Positions 46,601-57,275 of a DNA stretch of 64,000 bases are shown here, piece after piece (within the stretch, counting starts at the first letter, position 1; the number at the start of each line of letters is the position of its first letter). The notes beneath the pieces are model-generated. The model was not told the DNA's origin. It saw only the letters and a program-made list of their open reading frames with translations, and ran no database searches. A program made the translations under genes and the position numbers. The stretch comes from Galaxea fascicularis (Eukaryota; Cnidaria; Anthozoa; Scleractinia; Euphylliidae). The stretch spans positions 21,761,725 to 21,825,724 of the forward strand of contig OX419344.1 of the NCBI GenBank assembly GCA_948470475.1. Direction: 5' to 3'.

Positions 46601-49600
46601 GCAGCCGCACCAGGATTCGATTTTGGAGCAGATCCAGAGGCTCTAAAAGACCTTGAAGACGAAATCATCGATCTGAAAGAGAAGATGAAAAGAGGAGAAA
46701 TGGAATACGACCTCTTGCGTGAGCAATTGAACGATTACAAAAAGAAACTGGGTGACTCGGAGGGCAAGAATCATCGGTACGAGACCAACCTCAAGGATGC
46801 TGAAAGTCGCATTAAGGAACTTGAGACGAAGTTAGGGGGTTCATTAGATGAGCTAAGTGTAATGACTGACAGGTATGATTCCGTGGAACGTGAACTCGAG
46901 CTCTTGAGGGATGAGCTCCAGGATGCGCAGACTAAACTATCCACCGCCGAGGCGAACGTCGTTGCCGGGACAGCCAAACTGAATGCTCTAAAACAGCAAC
47001 TTGAGGCTGCACAGAAAGATCTGCTAGACAAAAATGACGACGTTGTCGAGAAACAGCGAAAAATCAACGAGCTTTATGCCATTCTAGAGAGCGGAGGCAA
47101 GGATTCCGATCGATTAAAGAAGGTTATCGAGGAGCTACGAGAAGATGTTGACACTAAAGACCGAGAGAACACAAGTCTGCAGAGAGACCTACGCCTTGCT
47201 GAAACCAATGTTGCCAAACTACGAACAGCGTTGGAAGAAATGGAAACAAAGTTACACGATACGGAGCATGAGCGAGAGGAAATTAAGATGAAGGCCGATG
47301 GACTGAGCGTAGAAATAGAAATGCGAGATCGTGCACTTGAGGAAGCTCACAGAGAAGTTGATGACTCACGGGATAAATTAAAGGCCGCTAAGAAAGAAAT
47401 CGATGCCCTTCGCAGTCAGCTCAGGGAAGCGAACGTTGGCTTAAAGGCCGCCAATGACGAAAAGAAGATTCTTGAAGCAAGAATTGCCGAGCTGCAGAAG
47501 ATAATTGAGCAGGTACGAAAAGAATTGACAGCCAAAACCACCGTGGTTGCTACAAAATCTGGGGTGAGTGATGTATACCTGGACGACCTGAGAAACAAGC
47601 TATCGGAATATCGTCAGAAATACCAGGATGTCTGTAACGAAAAGATGAAACTCGAGCTTGAACTTCGTGAGAAGGACGTGAAGATTTCTCAAGTATCTAG
47701 TCCGTCAGATGCATTACGCGAAGAGCGAGACCGCCTTAAAGACGAAGTTATCAATTTACAAGCTGCACTTAAAGAAAGTAAAAGGAACTGCCAAAAAGCT
47801 CAGAGGGAAGTCGAGGAACTCCAGCGCCGCTTAGTCTCTAAGGACAACGAAATTCAGCGCCTGGAGGATAAAATACGTAAACTTGAGGAAGAGAAAGAAA
47901 AATCGAAGAAGGACTACGCCAACCTAGAGAAAAAGAATTCCGACTTAAAAGTCGAGCACGAAAAGCTCAAGTATGAGAAGCAGAGAGTAGAGAATGAGCT
48001 TTCTCTTCTGAAGAAGAAATTTCAGGCCCTGCAAAACCAGTTGAATGCAGTGGATGTTCCCAAGCAAAATCAAGATGTGGTGAGTAGAAAGAAGTATCAA
48101 GAATTGGAAGCAAGTTGTCAGGACGCGCTTCGTGAAAAGGAAAGGGCTAAAAGTGACATGGCTGTTTATCGTACCAAGATGGCGAAATTAGAAGTTGATA
48201 TGAATGAGCAGAAAAGGGAGAAAGATGCTTTAGAGGACGAGGTGAATCGCTTGAAAACCAATGAAGCTGAGCTAAAAAACAAACTTCAAACTGCACGGGA
48301 CAGGCACAGGGAGGACAAAGACAAGAGTCTAGAATGGCGAAAAAGTAATTTCGCTCCCTTAGAACAGGAACTTCAGAGAGCCAAAGGACAAATTAAGAAG
48401 TTCGAGAAGACCTTTGCTGGCCAAGAGAAAGTAATCGAGGACTTGAAAGACGAACTTGCTGACCGCGACAAACAAATTGCCCAGTTGGAGGATGAACTGG
48501 AAAACCAGGATGACACTGATAGCGTACCCCTTGATTCGATTAGCATTGACTTCAGAGGAGACACACAAGCTCTTCAAAATGCTTTAGACGAAAAGGCTGA
48601 CGCTCTCAAAGAACTCCAGAAAGTTAAAAGCAAGCTCTGGACTCTGGAGCACGACACGGATATCCTGAAGACGAAAGAGGCTCAAAACCAAAAGATGGTT
48701 GACGAGGTGAACAGCATCAACGACAGACTAAAAGAAGAATTGCGCGAGCTAAAGAAAGGAAACTGGGATCAACAAGGATCTCACAGCAAGCTTGAACAAG
48801 AAAACAGTGAGCTCATTCGCCAAAGTAACGCTCTTAAAGAGGACAAGGAAGATCTTGAAAAAGACGTGGAGGAACTCCGTGATGAGCTCAATGATGTGAA
48901 GGCCGAAAATAGAAAAATCATGATGGAGAATAAGGAGCAGAAGCTTGAGATACAGCAGCTGGAGGTAAAACTGCATGAGTTGGAAATGGGACACAAGTTA
49001 GTAAAGGACGACAACGAAAAGATCCGAAATGATTTGTTGAGGACACAGGACGAGAATGCGGATCTTAAGTATAACCTGAACAAGCAAAATGACATCATCC
49101 AGGTGCAGACGGTGGCTGAAGTGGAGAGCTCTCTTCCGGTGGTTTTCGATGACGATGTGGATGGAGTGAGGAGAGATAAAGATAGGCTGCAAATCGAGTT
49201 GGAGGCTGTGGAAGACCAGATGAAACGTCTGCAAAATGAGTTAACAGAAGAGCAAAAAGAGAACGAGAAATTGCGGTATGAATTGACCGAGACCAGACGA
49301 AGACTTAAAGAAGACGAGGCAGAGGTCAAGACGCTAGACACTGAGGTGGATAACCTTCGCCATGAGCTCAAGCTTGCAAACCAGAACAATAGTGAGTTGC
49401 ACAACGAAAATGACGATCTCAAGGATGCAAGAGACAAAGGTCGGGCAGAAAACGAGGATTTGAAAGCAGAAATCAAGGATCTGGAGAAAGAACTTCAAAA
49501 GTTAAACAAGGAGAAGGCAGACCTGGAAAGGGAGCAAAAGAGAGCTGGTGAAGTGCTTTTGGTGAAGAGAAGACCTTCTAAAGATCTTTATAACGAGAAA

Positions 49601-50929
49601 GAGAAAAGGATCAGAGAGCTGGGAGAACAAGTCGCGCGACTGGAACGTGATATTCAGAAAGGTGGGGCTGAGATGTTAGCGCTCAAAGACGAGAATGAAG
49701 ATCTACATGAGAAGAACAAAGACCTCCGTGATGAAAACAACTACCTCCACGGCAAGATAACCCAGCTAGAGAATGAAGCAAGCAGGGATAACAAGAAAAT
49801 TGATGATCTCGAAAAGGAGATCCGAGAATTAGAAGATAGGCTCGGGAGTGAAAAGGGTGGAATGGATCCTGCCAGAGAAAAGGAGCTGATGATTGAGATA
49901 GATACACTCAATGACAGGAACAACAAACTTCAGAAGTATCTGGATCAGGCTAAGAAAGACAAGAATGACTTGAAAGTACAACTCGATGAGTACAATAGCA
50001 AGTTTGACGACAGCAACAAACAGTTGTCTGTGCAGATTACTTCACTTTACGGAGGTCAGAGTGAGATTTATAAGAAGGAAATTGAGGAGAAAGACGACAA
50101 AATTGAAAAGTTGCAGAAAGAGAAGATGGAGTTAGCCATTGAGTTAGAACGCCTGAAAGAGGAGTACGATGCAGCTAAAGCCAACCAGTCAGACCTTCAG
50201 AAGAAAAATGACGAACTACAGGGAGATAACAAGTCCTTGAGAGACGACAAGATCAAGCTGGATAACAAGCTCATGGAGGAGATGAATACGAACAAGGTCA
50301 AAACAGCTGAGTTGGAAGCCGAGCAGGATATTTTGAAGAACAAGATCAAAGAGAAAGAGGACCTTGTTAAGAAGTACGAAAAACAATTACAACAGCTCCG
50401 AGAACAGTTGGCCACTTCCGTACGCAGCGATCAAGCTTCTACCACCCTGGTCGTGGAGCGAAAACCCAGTGTGCGACAACATAGTTTGATGCTGTCCTAC
50501 CAGGAAGGGCTGATGAACAGATCCGGGTTGTACCGATCCATAAGCGAAACCAGTTTACCTAATGGCGACGTTTCCAGTTCAAGTGACCACTCTGAACTGG
50601 GCGAGGTCCTGAGTAAAGAGCTTCCGCATGGTAGAGGTAGAAGGTCCAGTGCACCCAGAGATCACATTGGCGAGATGGTGGAGGCCTCTGAAACCAAGCC
50701 CACAGAGTCCGAGCCAGACTATTCCACCATCTTGAGGAGCAGTACGCCAGCTGCTGACGAAGAGGAAAAGGAACGTCGGTATTCAGGTTATCAACGAGAC
50801 CGAGGCTCTACCAAAGACAGTGACAGATACAGAGGTAGCACTGACACCAGCAGGGATCGTGACAGGAGAACGTCCACAGATAAAGACAGGGGAAGGGATC
50901 GCAGCAGAGCTGAATGTCAGCAAAGCTAG
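40273..50929 (+). CDS. Giant coiled-coil protein 2, complete four-exon gene
   Basis: Joining 40273-40617, 41901-42026, 42382-42901 and 43422-50929 gives exactly 2,832 codons and a TAG stop (50927-50929). The start ATG at 40273 is supported by an in-frame TGA at 40255. Residues 1-50 are polar and non-helical. From about residue 45 to 2660 the protein is almost entirely heptad coiled coil. It is interrupted by hydrophobic/proline hinge segments near residues 280-310 (ESAPPGFSF), 670 (SAPTIDF), 1030 (SAPPVSF), 1381 (AAPGFDF), 1704 (SGVSDVY), 1880 (VVSRKKY), 2030 (SIDFRGD), 2222 (SSLPVVF), 2380 (SKDLY) and 2540 (SEIY). From about residue 2678 the tail is Ser/Arg/Asp-rich, with basophilic serine sites (RKPSV, RRSSAP) and an RD/RS-like end. 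There is no signal peptide, membrane span or enzyme motif. A cytoplasmic scaffold or filament role is likely but unproven. It is related in plan to the gene ending at 17738. Confidence 0.9.
40968..41112. mobile_element. MITE-like element in gene 2 intron 1
   Basis: A 39-base inverted pair begins agtagtatacagaatagc (40968-41006, and complement 41074-41112) and encloses about 67 bases. The arms differ by a few substitutions. The interior repeats the word ggatca. It is non-coding and wholly intronic. Confidence 0.75.
41489..41568. repeat. Imperfect hairpin in gene 2 intron 1
   Basis: aaaatcatctagtagaattt is inverted as aaattctactagataatttt about 36 bases on. It is a probable small palindromic repeat of AT-rich sequence. 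Confidence 0.5.
41901..42026 (+). CDS. Gene 2 coding exon 2
   Basis: 126 bases, 42 codons, phase 0 at both ends. The acceptor is ttactgttacag|GTG, and the donor AAG|GTTTTA is weaker than the others. It codes for an unbroken coiled-coil piece (VGDLQRVLVDAQKKAD...). Confidence 0.85.
42330..42358 (+). repeat. (CTGA)n simple repeat in gene 2 intron 2
   Basis: A run of ctga/ttga tetramers lies about 25 bases before the exon 3 acceptor, where the branch point would be expected. The CTGAC-like units resemble branch-site consensus, but that role is only possible, not shown. Confidence 0.55.
42382..42901 (+). CDS. Gene 2 coding exon 3
   Basis: 520 bases, entered in phase 0 after ttgattctcag and left in phase 1 at the strong donor GAAG|GTGAGA. 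The split codon joins G to AC of exon 4 to give Asp. It codes for coiled coil and contains the first hinge segment (ESAPPGFSF). Confidence 0.88.
43422..50929 (+). CDS. Gene 2 coding exon 4, giant last exon
   Basis: 7,508 bases including the stop. The acceptor gtttttattttag precedes ACGAGAACTACG, and the frame restored with the last G of exon 3 is open for 2,502 codons. It holds most of the rod, at least nine hinge segments and the charged Ser-rich tail. Confidence 0.9.
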
Positions 50930-51473
50930 ATGTGGACATTACCAGAAATCTCAAGGAACCGGATTACTAAGGACTTAGTAGAAAATTCGCTTTACGTTAA
51001 AAAAACCTCAGGAGTATTTACAGGGTAGTATTATATCCATGCAGTTTGGTCTGGCTCGTTTTATGCACAAATGTAATAGAATCGCAAAATAGCCGACAGC
51101 TTCGATCAGCACTAGTCTTTACATAATAGCGTTAGCTTGATATTAGAATAGAGGAAACAATTCTTTAGAAATTTGAATCCGTTATTGAAGAGTCTTCATT
51201 GCACTGCAACTTTTACGCAGTTTTCGTGTTTCAAAAAGAGCAAAACAAAACAATAATATCACATTGAGATTTAAGCCAGTGGTCTAGCTTTTTTATCGAA
51301 GGTTGTTGATTGCTGATTGCGAAAACCTGTTTCAATTGTTTTGCGCCGAGATTAGTCGACCATAGATTTACTGAACAGTCCAATATACGTTAAATTTTCA
51401 ATTCAGTAGGCCAATATATAGGCAAAAACGGATGAAGTTTGAGTTATTCTCTTTACTGATATGCTACAATAAA
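50930..51473 (+). other. Gene 2 3' untranslated region
   Basis: AT-rich non-coding sequence after the TAG stop, up to the first clear AATAAA. No coding continuation is visible. Confidence 0.5.
51468..51473 (+). terminator. AATAAA polyadenylation signal, gene 2
   Basis: The first clear AATAAA after the gene 2 stop, 540 bases downstream, set in a long A run. The A run could also be genomic poly(A), so the site is tentative. Confidence 0.45.
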
Positions 51474-52203
51474 AAAAAAAAAATCTTTTTGATGTCTTTT
51501 AGCAAAGGAGTCTGCTGACTTGCGATCAGACTAATATGTTCTTGTTGACTTACTTGAGTTTGTCTAACTGCGATGCTTTTTTTCCTATGATGTTTTGTAA
51601 CACGAGATACGAACACTGCATGAAAAATCGCATTTCGCTCAAGTAACGTGAACGCCATTTTTCAGTAGGAAGCTTTTAGCAGTTTGACATCCAATCAAAC
51701 GATACGGCGACAGACACATGTTTGGTAGAAGGCACCTTTGAAGTGCACCAAACAACTGAACAGTCGAAGTCGATAAAAAATCCAACCTATCAAGACATGT
51801 AACAACCGGTATCGAGAACATTAGTAACAAATTTGTATATGGAGCTAATAAGCAATCCAAAAATACTTTTAAATGATCTTCAATTTTCTATGGAAAACCT
51901 GTTAACTGATAACCCGGCATTTTATTGAGTGCATTTGATCAGCTGTTTGATCGGGAAGCGAATTTTCGCATCCACTCTGTGACCCCCTTTGGCGATGTAA
52001 ATTTTCCTTTCCAAAATTTGAAGACACTTAGAATATTTTTCAACTGGTAGAGGAAGTCTTCCTTATTAAGAAAATAGAAATTTTCAATCCAGAATTGAAC
52101 CTGAATCCTTCGGTTTTCCCTAAGCACTACCACTATACTTAATTTCCTTTTCAATAATATTGCAGTGCTCACCAGATACATCTGAATGGGGGAGAGGACA
52201 AAA
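51474..52203. other. Intergenic DNA without a supported gene
   Basis: Short frames only. No structured repeat was recognised. Confidence 0.45.
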
Positions 52204-52822
52204 CACCGCGGAGTAGTATTCCATGAAATACCCTTGGATTACCTAAAATTGAATACCCTGAAAAATAATTTGGGAGTCAAGGAAAATGATTTTTCCAAAA
52301 TAGAAAGTCCTTTAAATGTACGCACCTTGCCACGTACCTTTATTCACGCTGAGCTCGCCTAGCTCAAACGGTATTTGTTTCTGTTTAAGACTCTCCAAGG
52401 CCGCCAATTTGGAAGGTATCAATAATCCGCTGGCCATATTCATTGCAGGCTCCTCAGTTACCCATCACGATTGGACATATTTTATACTTTTCGGATAGCC
52501 ACAAAAAAGCCCTCGTTCTTTTGTATAATTCTAGCGGAAACGTTTGAGAAGACGCATCCAATTCTTAAGACTGGTGATGATTTGGTAGTGAAAACGAAGA
52601 GAAGGGCGGTTGGGAAAAATCACAACTATCCGGCTTTACGCTCAACATGGCTCCTCGCGCCTTAGAGCCCGACTTAAATATTAAGTAAATAAAACAAAGG
52701 TACGTGGCAAGGTACGTACATTTGAATGACTTTCCATTTTGGAAAAATCATTTTCCCAAATTATTTTTCAGGGTATTTCATTTTAGGTAATCGAAAGGTA
52801 CTCGATGGAATAGCACTCCGTG
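52204..52822. mobile_element. Foldback element with ~130-bp inverted arms
   Basis: The left arm (about 52209-52340) and right arm (about 52695-52822) are inverted copies. They share tattccat, then gattacctaaaat, then ataccctgaaaaataatttg, then atgatttttccaaaat, and the run ccttgccacgtacctt. A short deletion in the right arm removes a few bases. The roughly 350-base centre has no convincing gene. It is non-autonomous. Confidence 0.8.
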
Positions 52823-53068
52823 TCCCGCCCGCTCCCGCTCTAGATTTCGCGCCAAAATGTTCACTTTATCTCCCACCAATCCGTGCGGGTGTAGTTTATT
52901 GCCACCATTGTTTGGAAGTTGCGACGTGCATAAAGAAGCTCGCGGAAGAAATCCTTGAAAAGGTAAACTTATTTCCCATCTCAATTTATCGTTGTATCAA
53001 AAAATTGACGAAGCACTAAATGCGTGAACTTTTTATAAAACTATAAAACGTTACGCGTGCGGCGTACC

Positions 53069-53200
53069 AGGGGTCCGTTTCTCGAAAGTCCCGAAAAGCC
53101 ATATTTTGTGAAACTCTAAAGAGCTGCTCTTTTACTATGATTTCAAGATATAAAAGGGCAAATTTCTTGTAAAATTGCATACCTAGAAACGTCCCCAATT
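53069..53200 (+). mobile_element. Half copy of the TTTCTCGAAA MITE
   Basis: Matches the left half of the element at 22083-22313 (ggggtccgtttctcgaaagtcccgaaaag, then cttttactatgatttcaaga, then cctagaaacgtc). The right half is absent, replaced by a tRNA-like SINE piece starting at 53209. Confidence 0.7.
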
Positions 53201-53208
53201 TTAACCGC

Positions 53209-53300
53209 CGACCGGTTGGCTCAGTTGGTAGAGTGTCGGACCAATGTGCGAGAGGTTGTGGGTTCAAACCCCGGCCGGACCAGCACTCGGGGTCTTTTTT
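53209..53300 (+). mobile_element. tRNA-derived SINE head (family 1), truncated
   Basis: A tRNA-like segment, about 53209-53281, with A-box-like TTGGCTCAGTTGGTAGAG and B-box GGTTCAAACCC. It is followed by agcactcggggtc and a T6 run (53295-53300) that could stop RNA polymerase III. Compared with the copy at 21665-22042, the body after this point is missing. Confidence 0.72.
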
Positions 53301-53306
53301 AACATC

Positions 53307-53354
53307 GGCCTAGCTGTATTGACCTCGCTATCGCTCGGTCAATACGGCAAGGCC
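53307..53354. repeat. Palindrome of 18-bp arms
   Basis: ggcctagctgtattgacc is inverted as ggtcaatacggcaaggcc, with two mismatches and a 12-base spacer. A second inverted pair (cgaccg/cggtcg) lies just downstream. It is probably an old MITE end. Confidence 0.7.
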
Positions 53355-53586
53355 TCAGTTTGAGGTTTTCCCGTAACGACCGAACGGTCGAGGGTATTAA
53401 GTTGTTTATTATATGGCTAGCAACTAACAATGGTTGGTCTGAATGTCATTACAATTTTGCATGCCATTTTTAGTTAAGACTTACTGTTGAAAATTTCAAA
53501 ACAAACTTTATTTATGGTGAGAAGAGTACCTCACAAATTAAGTAAGCTGAAAGCCACTCATTGGGCACTGGCAACATGGTAGTGAG

Positions 53587-53678
53587 AATTACCCCTTGAA
53601 TCTACCATTAGCAGCCATGGACTGTTTTGGCCTTAATGCTCAGGCTCAAACTTATATTTGGTAGATTAAGGGGTAATG
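53587..53678. repeat. Inverted repeat
   Basis: attaccccttgaatctaccat and tggtagattaaggggtaat face each other across about 53 bases. It is a small, imperfect palindromic repeat of unknown class. Confidence 0.6.
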
Positions 53679-53723
53679 CCTGCTGGATTAATATGATATG
53701 GATCAGCAGACCTGCCAACCCCT

Positions 53724-53820
53724 AGCTTGCAAATACAGCTGCCTCTTGTCACTCCCAGCCCCCAAGAGGTGTTTCCCCTCGGAGGCCATGAGCGATGAGA
53801 GGCAGCTGTATTCGCAGGCT
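53724..53820. mobile_element. 97-bp MITE with AGCYTGCRAATACAGC ends
   Basis: The inverted termini agcttgcaaatacagctgcc and ggcagctgtattcgcaggct cover about 28 bases each. The flanks carry the same 9-base word, ccaacccct, immediately outside the left end and two bases outside the right end. That fits a target-site duplication or pre-existing direct repeat. It is non-coding. Confidence 0.78.
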
Positions 53821-55960
53821 ATCCAACCCCTGATAAAGGAAGATCTGGAGACTCTGCATATAGTAGGCCTGTAAAGATTGCGCTCGGCGGGTTTTGAGCA
53901 ACATTTTGTGCTGCAAGCAACTTACAGCAACTTTTGCCTTCCAGCCCAGAGCATTGTTTGGGTAATAAATGAGCCATCTGAAGTATAAACACAGAAATGA
54001 ACTAAGATTTTGCACTTGTTTTGGTTGAAACTAAAAGTTCATTCTAGGTGTGTAAACTCAGTATTGTACCCACACTCAGGTCAGCAGTTACACACCAAAT
54101 TCCAGCAATTCTTTATTGGGATTTTGGTGGATTACATTATGTCAACATCTGCCATAATTATTGTTATTTTGCTCATGGCAGCAGTGGAAAGCAGGAAAAA
54201 CAAACAAAAACCAAAACAATATGATGGAAGCAGTTCACATCAAAGAATTTCTGCATGTTTAAAATGTTATGCTGAATGAAATAATTCACTTTGGAAAGCA
54301 ACTTTTTATATTCTAGGGGCATCTTTTTCAATTTTTGGCAACTTCTAAGCAACATTTGTCCATTTTTCAGAGCAACTTTGACTCAGTTTACTGACACAAT
54401 CTATACAGTCCTAGCAAAAGTAGTTCAAAATTCTGCTTTTTCACAATCAAGATTAAACAAACCCTTTTTCCATTTTTTGCAGTCATGAAGTATTCATTTA
54501 ATGTTACCTTGCTTTATTTGTGCTCTTTGTTGTAAGATGATGCAGCTTTCTTTTAATCAGTAAAATAATTAACAATTATTCTGAGAAATAACCAACAAGG
54601 CGTGTAGCACCGAGTTGGTTATGATCATTTCATAATTCCAGCAAGCCTGAGCAGAATAAAAAAACGGTCACTTACGTCACTTACACCCTTCTTCCACTGA
54701 GCCCTTCAATTGTTCTATTAAAAATGCTAGGACCACTCATTAAATGAGAATCTCAACAGAAATGGTGAAACAAAGAAGTGCAGAGAAAGAGAAAACTAAA
54801 AAGAAAAATTGTTGATCACATGACTAAGCGAAAAGAGCAGGAAACCTTTCAATGTGTCACATTGTTCATCTGGTAAAAGTTAAATGAAACTAATGAAACA
54901 ATCTGAGAAGAATGCAGAAGCTTATTTTGGGAAAGAATTGCTCTATTTACCGGCTCTGGACTGTTGAAATTGTTTTGGCAAGTAAAAAGGTTTCCAGGCA
55001 ATTTGAATGCCACTTGCCCAGACGGCTAGTGCTCCCATAATTTAGTATTCAACCCTGATCACATACTTTGAAGTCAGCGGCATTACATAAAAGTGCCCAT
55101 GGCATAGTCTAAATTCTAAATTAGTTTTTAGAGGTTAGGCCCAGATTCCCTCCTATATTTGTGAAAATAAATACAGCCCAAAGGCCCAAAAAATTTTTTG
55201 GATACCAAGTAGGATTTGAGCAGAATAAGGAAGTCCAAGCAGAATAAGCAATTTTTACGAGCACTGCTGGCAGGCAGAATAAGCCATTTTATGAACAGAA
55301 TTTATCCAAGCCCAGCACAGGCAGCCCAAGGAGGAGTACGTAATTTACATTTTTTGTGTATCGGGTGTTGGGGAACGTGACCTTTGAGCGAGCATGTATC
55401 GCGTTACAAAGTGACCGTTGAAAATTTGAGACGTATGAGAAATAAAATATTGAGATTTACGAACATAAAATAAAGGCAATTTTCAACTTTTTTCAATAAA
55501 ATTAATAGAGAAGACTCACTTCTTTTACTTTCTTGTGTGTTTTGGTGTGAATTCATGGTTTTCGCTTTCTTGCATGACTCCTGTTTCACCTTTCATATGA
55601 AAGAAACTCATAACAAGATAAGAAAAAATCTCCCATTGCAATTGAAAATTGAGTGTTGGTGACCAGAATTTTAAGGCTAGTCACCAGAATGTGACTTACT
55701 TTTAGCGTCTTACCATGTTTTGAACCAGTGCTCAAGAAATTCATTTTGTTTCAAAGGTAAGATTTGTGTTGTTGTTGACCTCCGGAACAGTTGTAATCCA
55801 TGCACTGAAATCGTCATTTAGTGGCTACCATGTTCGTCGGTTTCATCTGACAGCCATGCTGTGGGCTCATTGCAAAACATGTACTTTCCTTCCTTCATTG
55901 AATATTCATTGAAGCACCATTTTTCCTGGCGCTTTGCAAATTTTCGAATAGTTTTTGCAG
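53821..55960. other. Intergenic or intronic DNA
   Basis: No coding exon could be supported. AT-rich frames are short and have no family motif. A donor-like AAAG|GTAAGA at about 55757 might belong to an exon before 55961, but its open frame is too short to judge. Confidence 0.4.
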
Positions 55961-56386
55961 TCAGGAGAAAAAGAAAGTGCAAAGGAACTCATTCAAGGTT
56001 TGGCTGTATTGTGGACTCCAAATCAGAAGTCAATCTCCACATTAACTAAAGACAGTCTTAGTACAAGTTTACTGTCAGACAATATTGACAATATTTGCAG
56101 CAAACTTGGAGTTAGCAATCCTGTGTGGCCAAAAGTAACCAGAAACAGAAATTGTCTACATGTGTCATTATATATTCTGCCTCACTTGTATGACTGTGGA
56201 AAGAAATTGCCATTTGTTCATTCTTCAATTAAAAGAGCTATCTATTTAATGAAAACTCCTCCTCAATTTTTTTTATTAGAATGTATGCTACGTGATAATT
56301 TAATGTCCTTATACATGCATCACTGTCATACCCAGCCTGTTCCAAAAAACACACGGAGTCGTCTCGCAAAATGCATGTATGATTAA
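55961..56386 (+). CDS. Possible terminal exon of an unrecognised gene
   Basis: After an acceptor-like gtttttgcag (ending 55960) the frame is open for 141 codons to TAA (56384-56386), and AATAAA follows about 95 bases later. The translation (SGEKESAKELIQGLAVLWTP at its start) has balanced composition: helix-forming segments plus scattered Cys, His and Trp. It looks like real globular or helical-repeat protein rather than random AT-rich sequence. I recognise no family. There is no in-frame ATG at a sensible start, so it would be the last exon of a multi-exon gene or a decayed gene fragment. Confidence 0.45.
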   Translation, partial: SGEKESAKELIQGLAVLWTPNQKSISTLTKDSLSTSLLSDNIDNICSKLGVSNPVWPKVTRNRNCLHVSLYILPHLYDCGKKLPFVHSSIKRAIYLMKTPPQFFLLECMLRDNLMSLYMHHCHTQPVPKNTRSRLAKCMYD

Positions 56387-57275
56387 TGTGTGGGGCTGTG
56401 TGGAAATCTTGCCCATGACTGACTCTTTAGTGGTCGTTCACGGGTAGGAATATGTTTTAGCGTATTCATATTTCACTGTGAATAAAAAATTTTATGGAAA
56501 CCATTTGGCAACTGAAAAAAGTCACCACTTGGCTCCGGCATAAAAAAGTAAATTTCAGACCCTAAGTTTGTGTAATTTTTGAAAACTGTCTCAGAAAAGA
56601 AATATTTCCATTGATGAATAAGCATATACCTTGCAAATTTTTCAAACTTTGCCTCCATCTTGAAAATTCTACATCCACAATGCATCGCAGTTGCAGTGCA
56701 TACTCTACCTGTTATATACACAAAGTCTTACTTAGGGTTGATTAGGAAAGTATTTTCTTCTGCAGTGAAAGTCCATTTCATGTTGTTAATTTGTTTGTGT
56801 TAATTCTACATTATTGTTCCTGCCTTCAAAAACATACCTGTACTCATCTACTCAGTAATCAGAAATGCAAATCCTCCCCTGCAATCACCTCAACAAGAAT
56901 TTGATTAATGGACTTGTTTATTATCAATCAAGAAATTTTGAAGACATATCATTTTATTAAAAACTGAACTCCGGATGTTAGATTTCCGGCATTTCATTGG
57001 CTAGCTGGACACAGGTTATCAGCTCATATACTGAGTGCAACAAATATGGTCAATGAAACACGTTAGCATTCAGCAAATAAAGAAAGCTGAGTAAAATTTT
57101 CCTCTGAAACCAGCAGCCATTAGCAAAATCATCTTGCAGCAGAATTAACAAGTAGAAATTGCAACACTGGAACCAAAATACAGACTAATTGAGTGTTTTA
57201 GAACGACAAAAGACCAGTGGTCTCTTGTACCTGCACTTGATGCCATGTACAAATTACCAGCTTCAAACATTTAAT
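56387..57275. other. Non-coding DNA, putative 3' flank
   Basis: Contains an AATAAA near 56481 downstream of the possible exon. Nothing else is supported. Confidence 0.4.

Noticed and set aside
48781..49476. 231-codon minus-strand Ser/Phe-rich frame inside gene 2
   Set aside because: Same antisense effect of GAG/GAA/AAG-rich coding sequence; no start context, splice sites or family pattern.
6774..50929. One single gene joining both giant exons
   Set aside because: The first giant exon ends in a stop codon and the second gene has its own ATG preceded by an in-frame stop, with 22 kb of transposon-rich DNA between.
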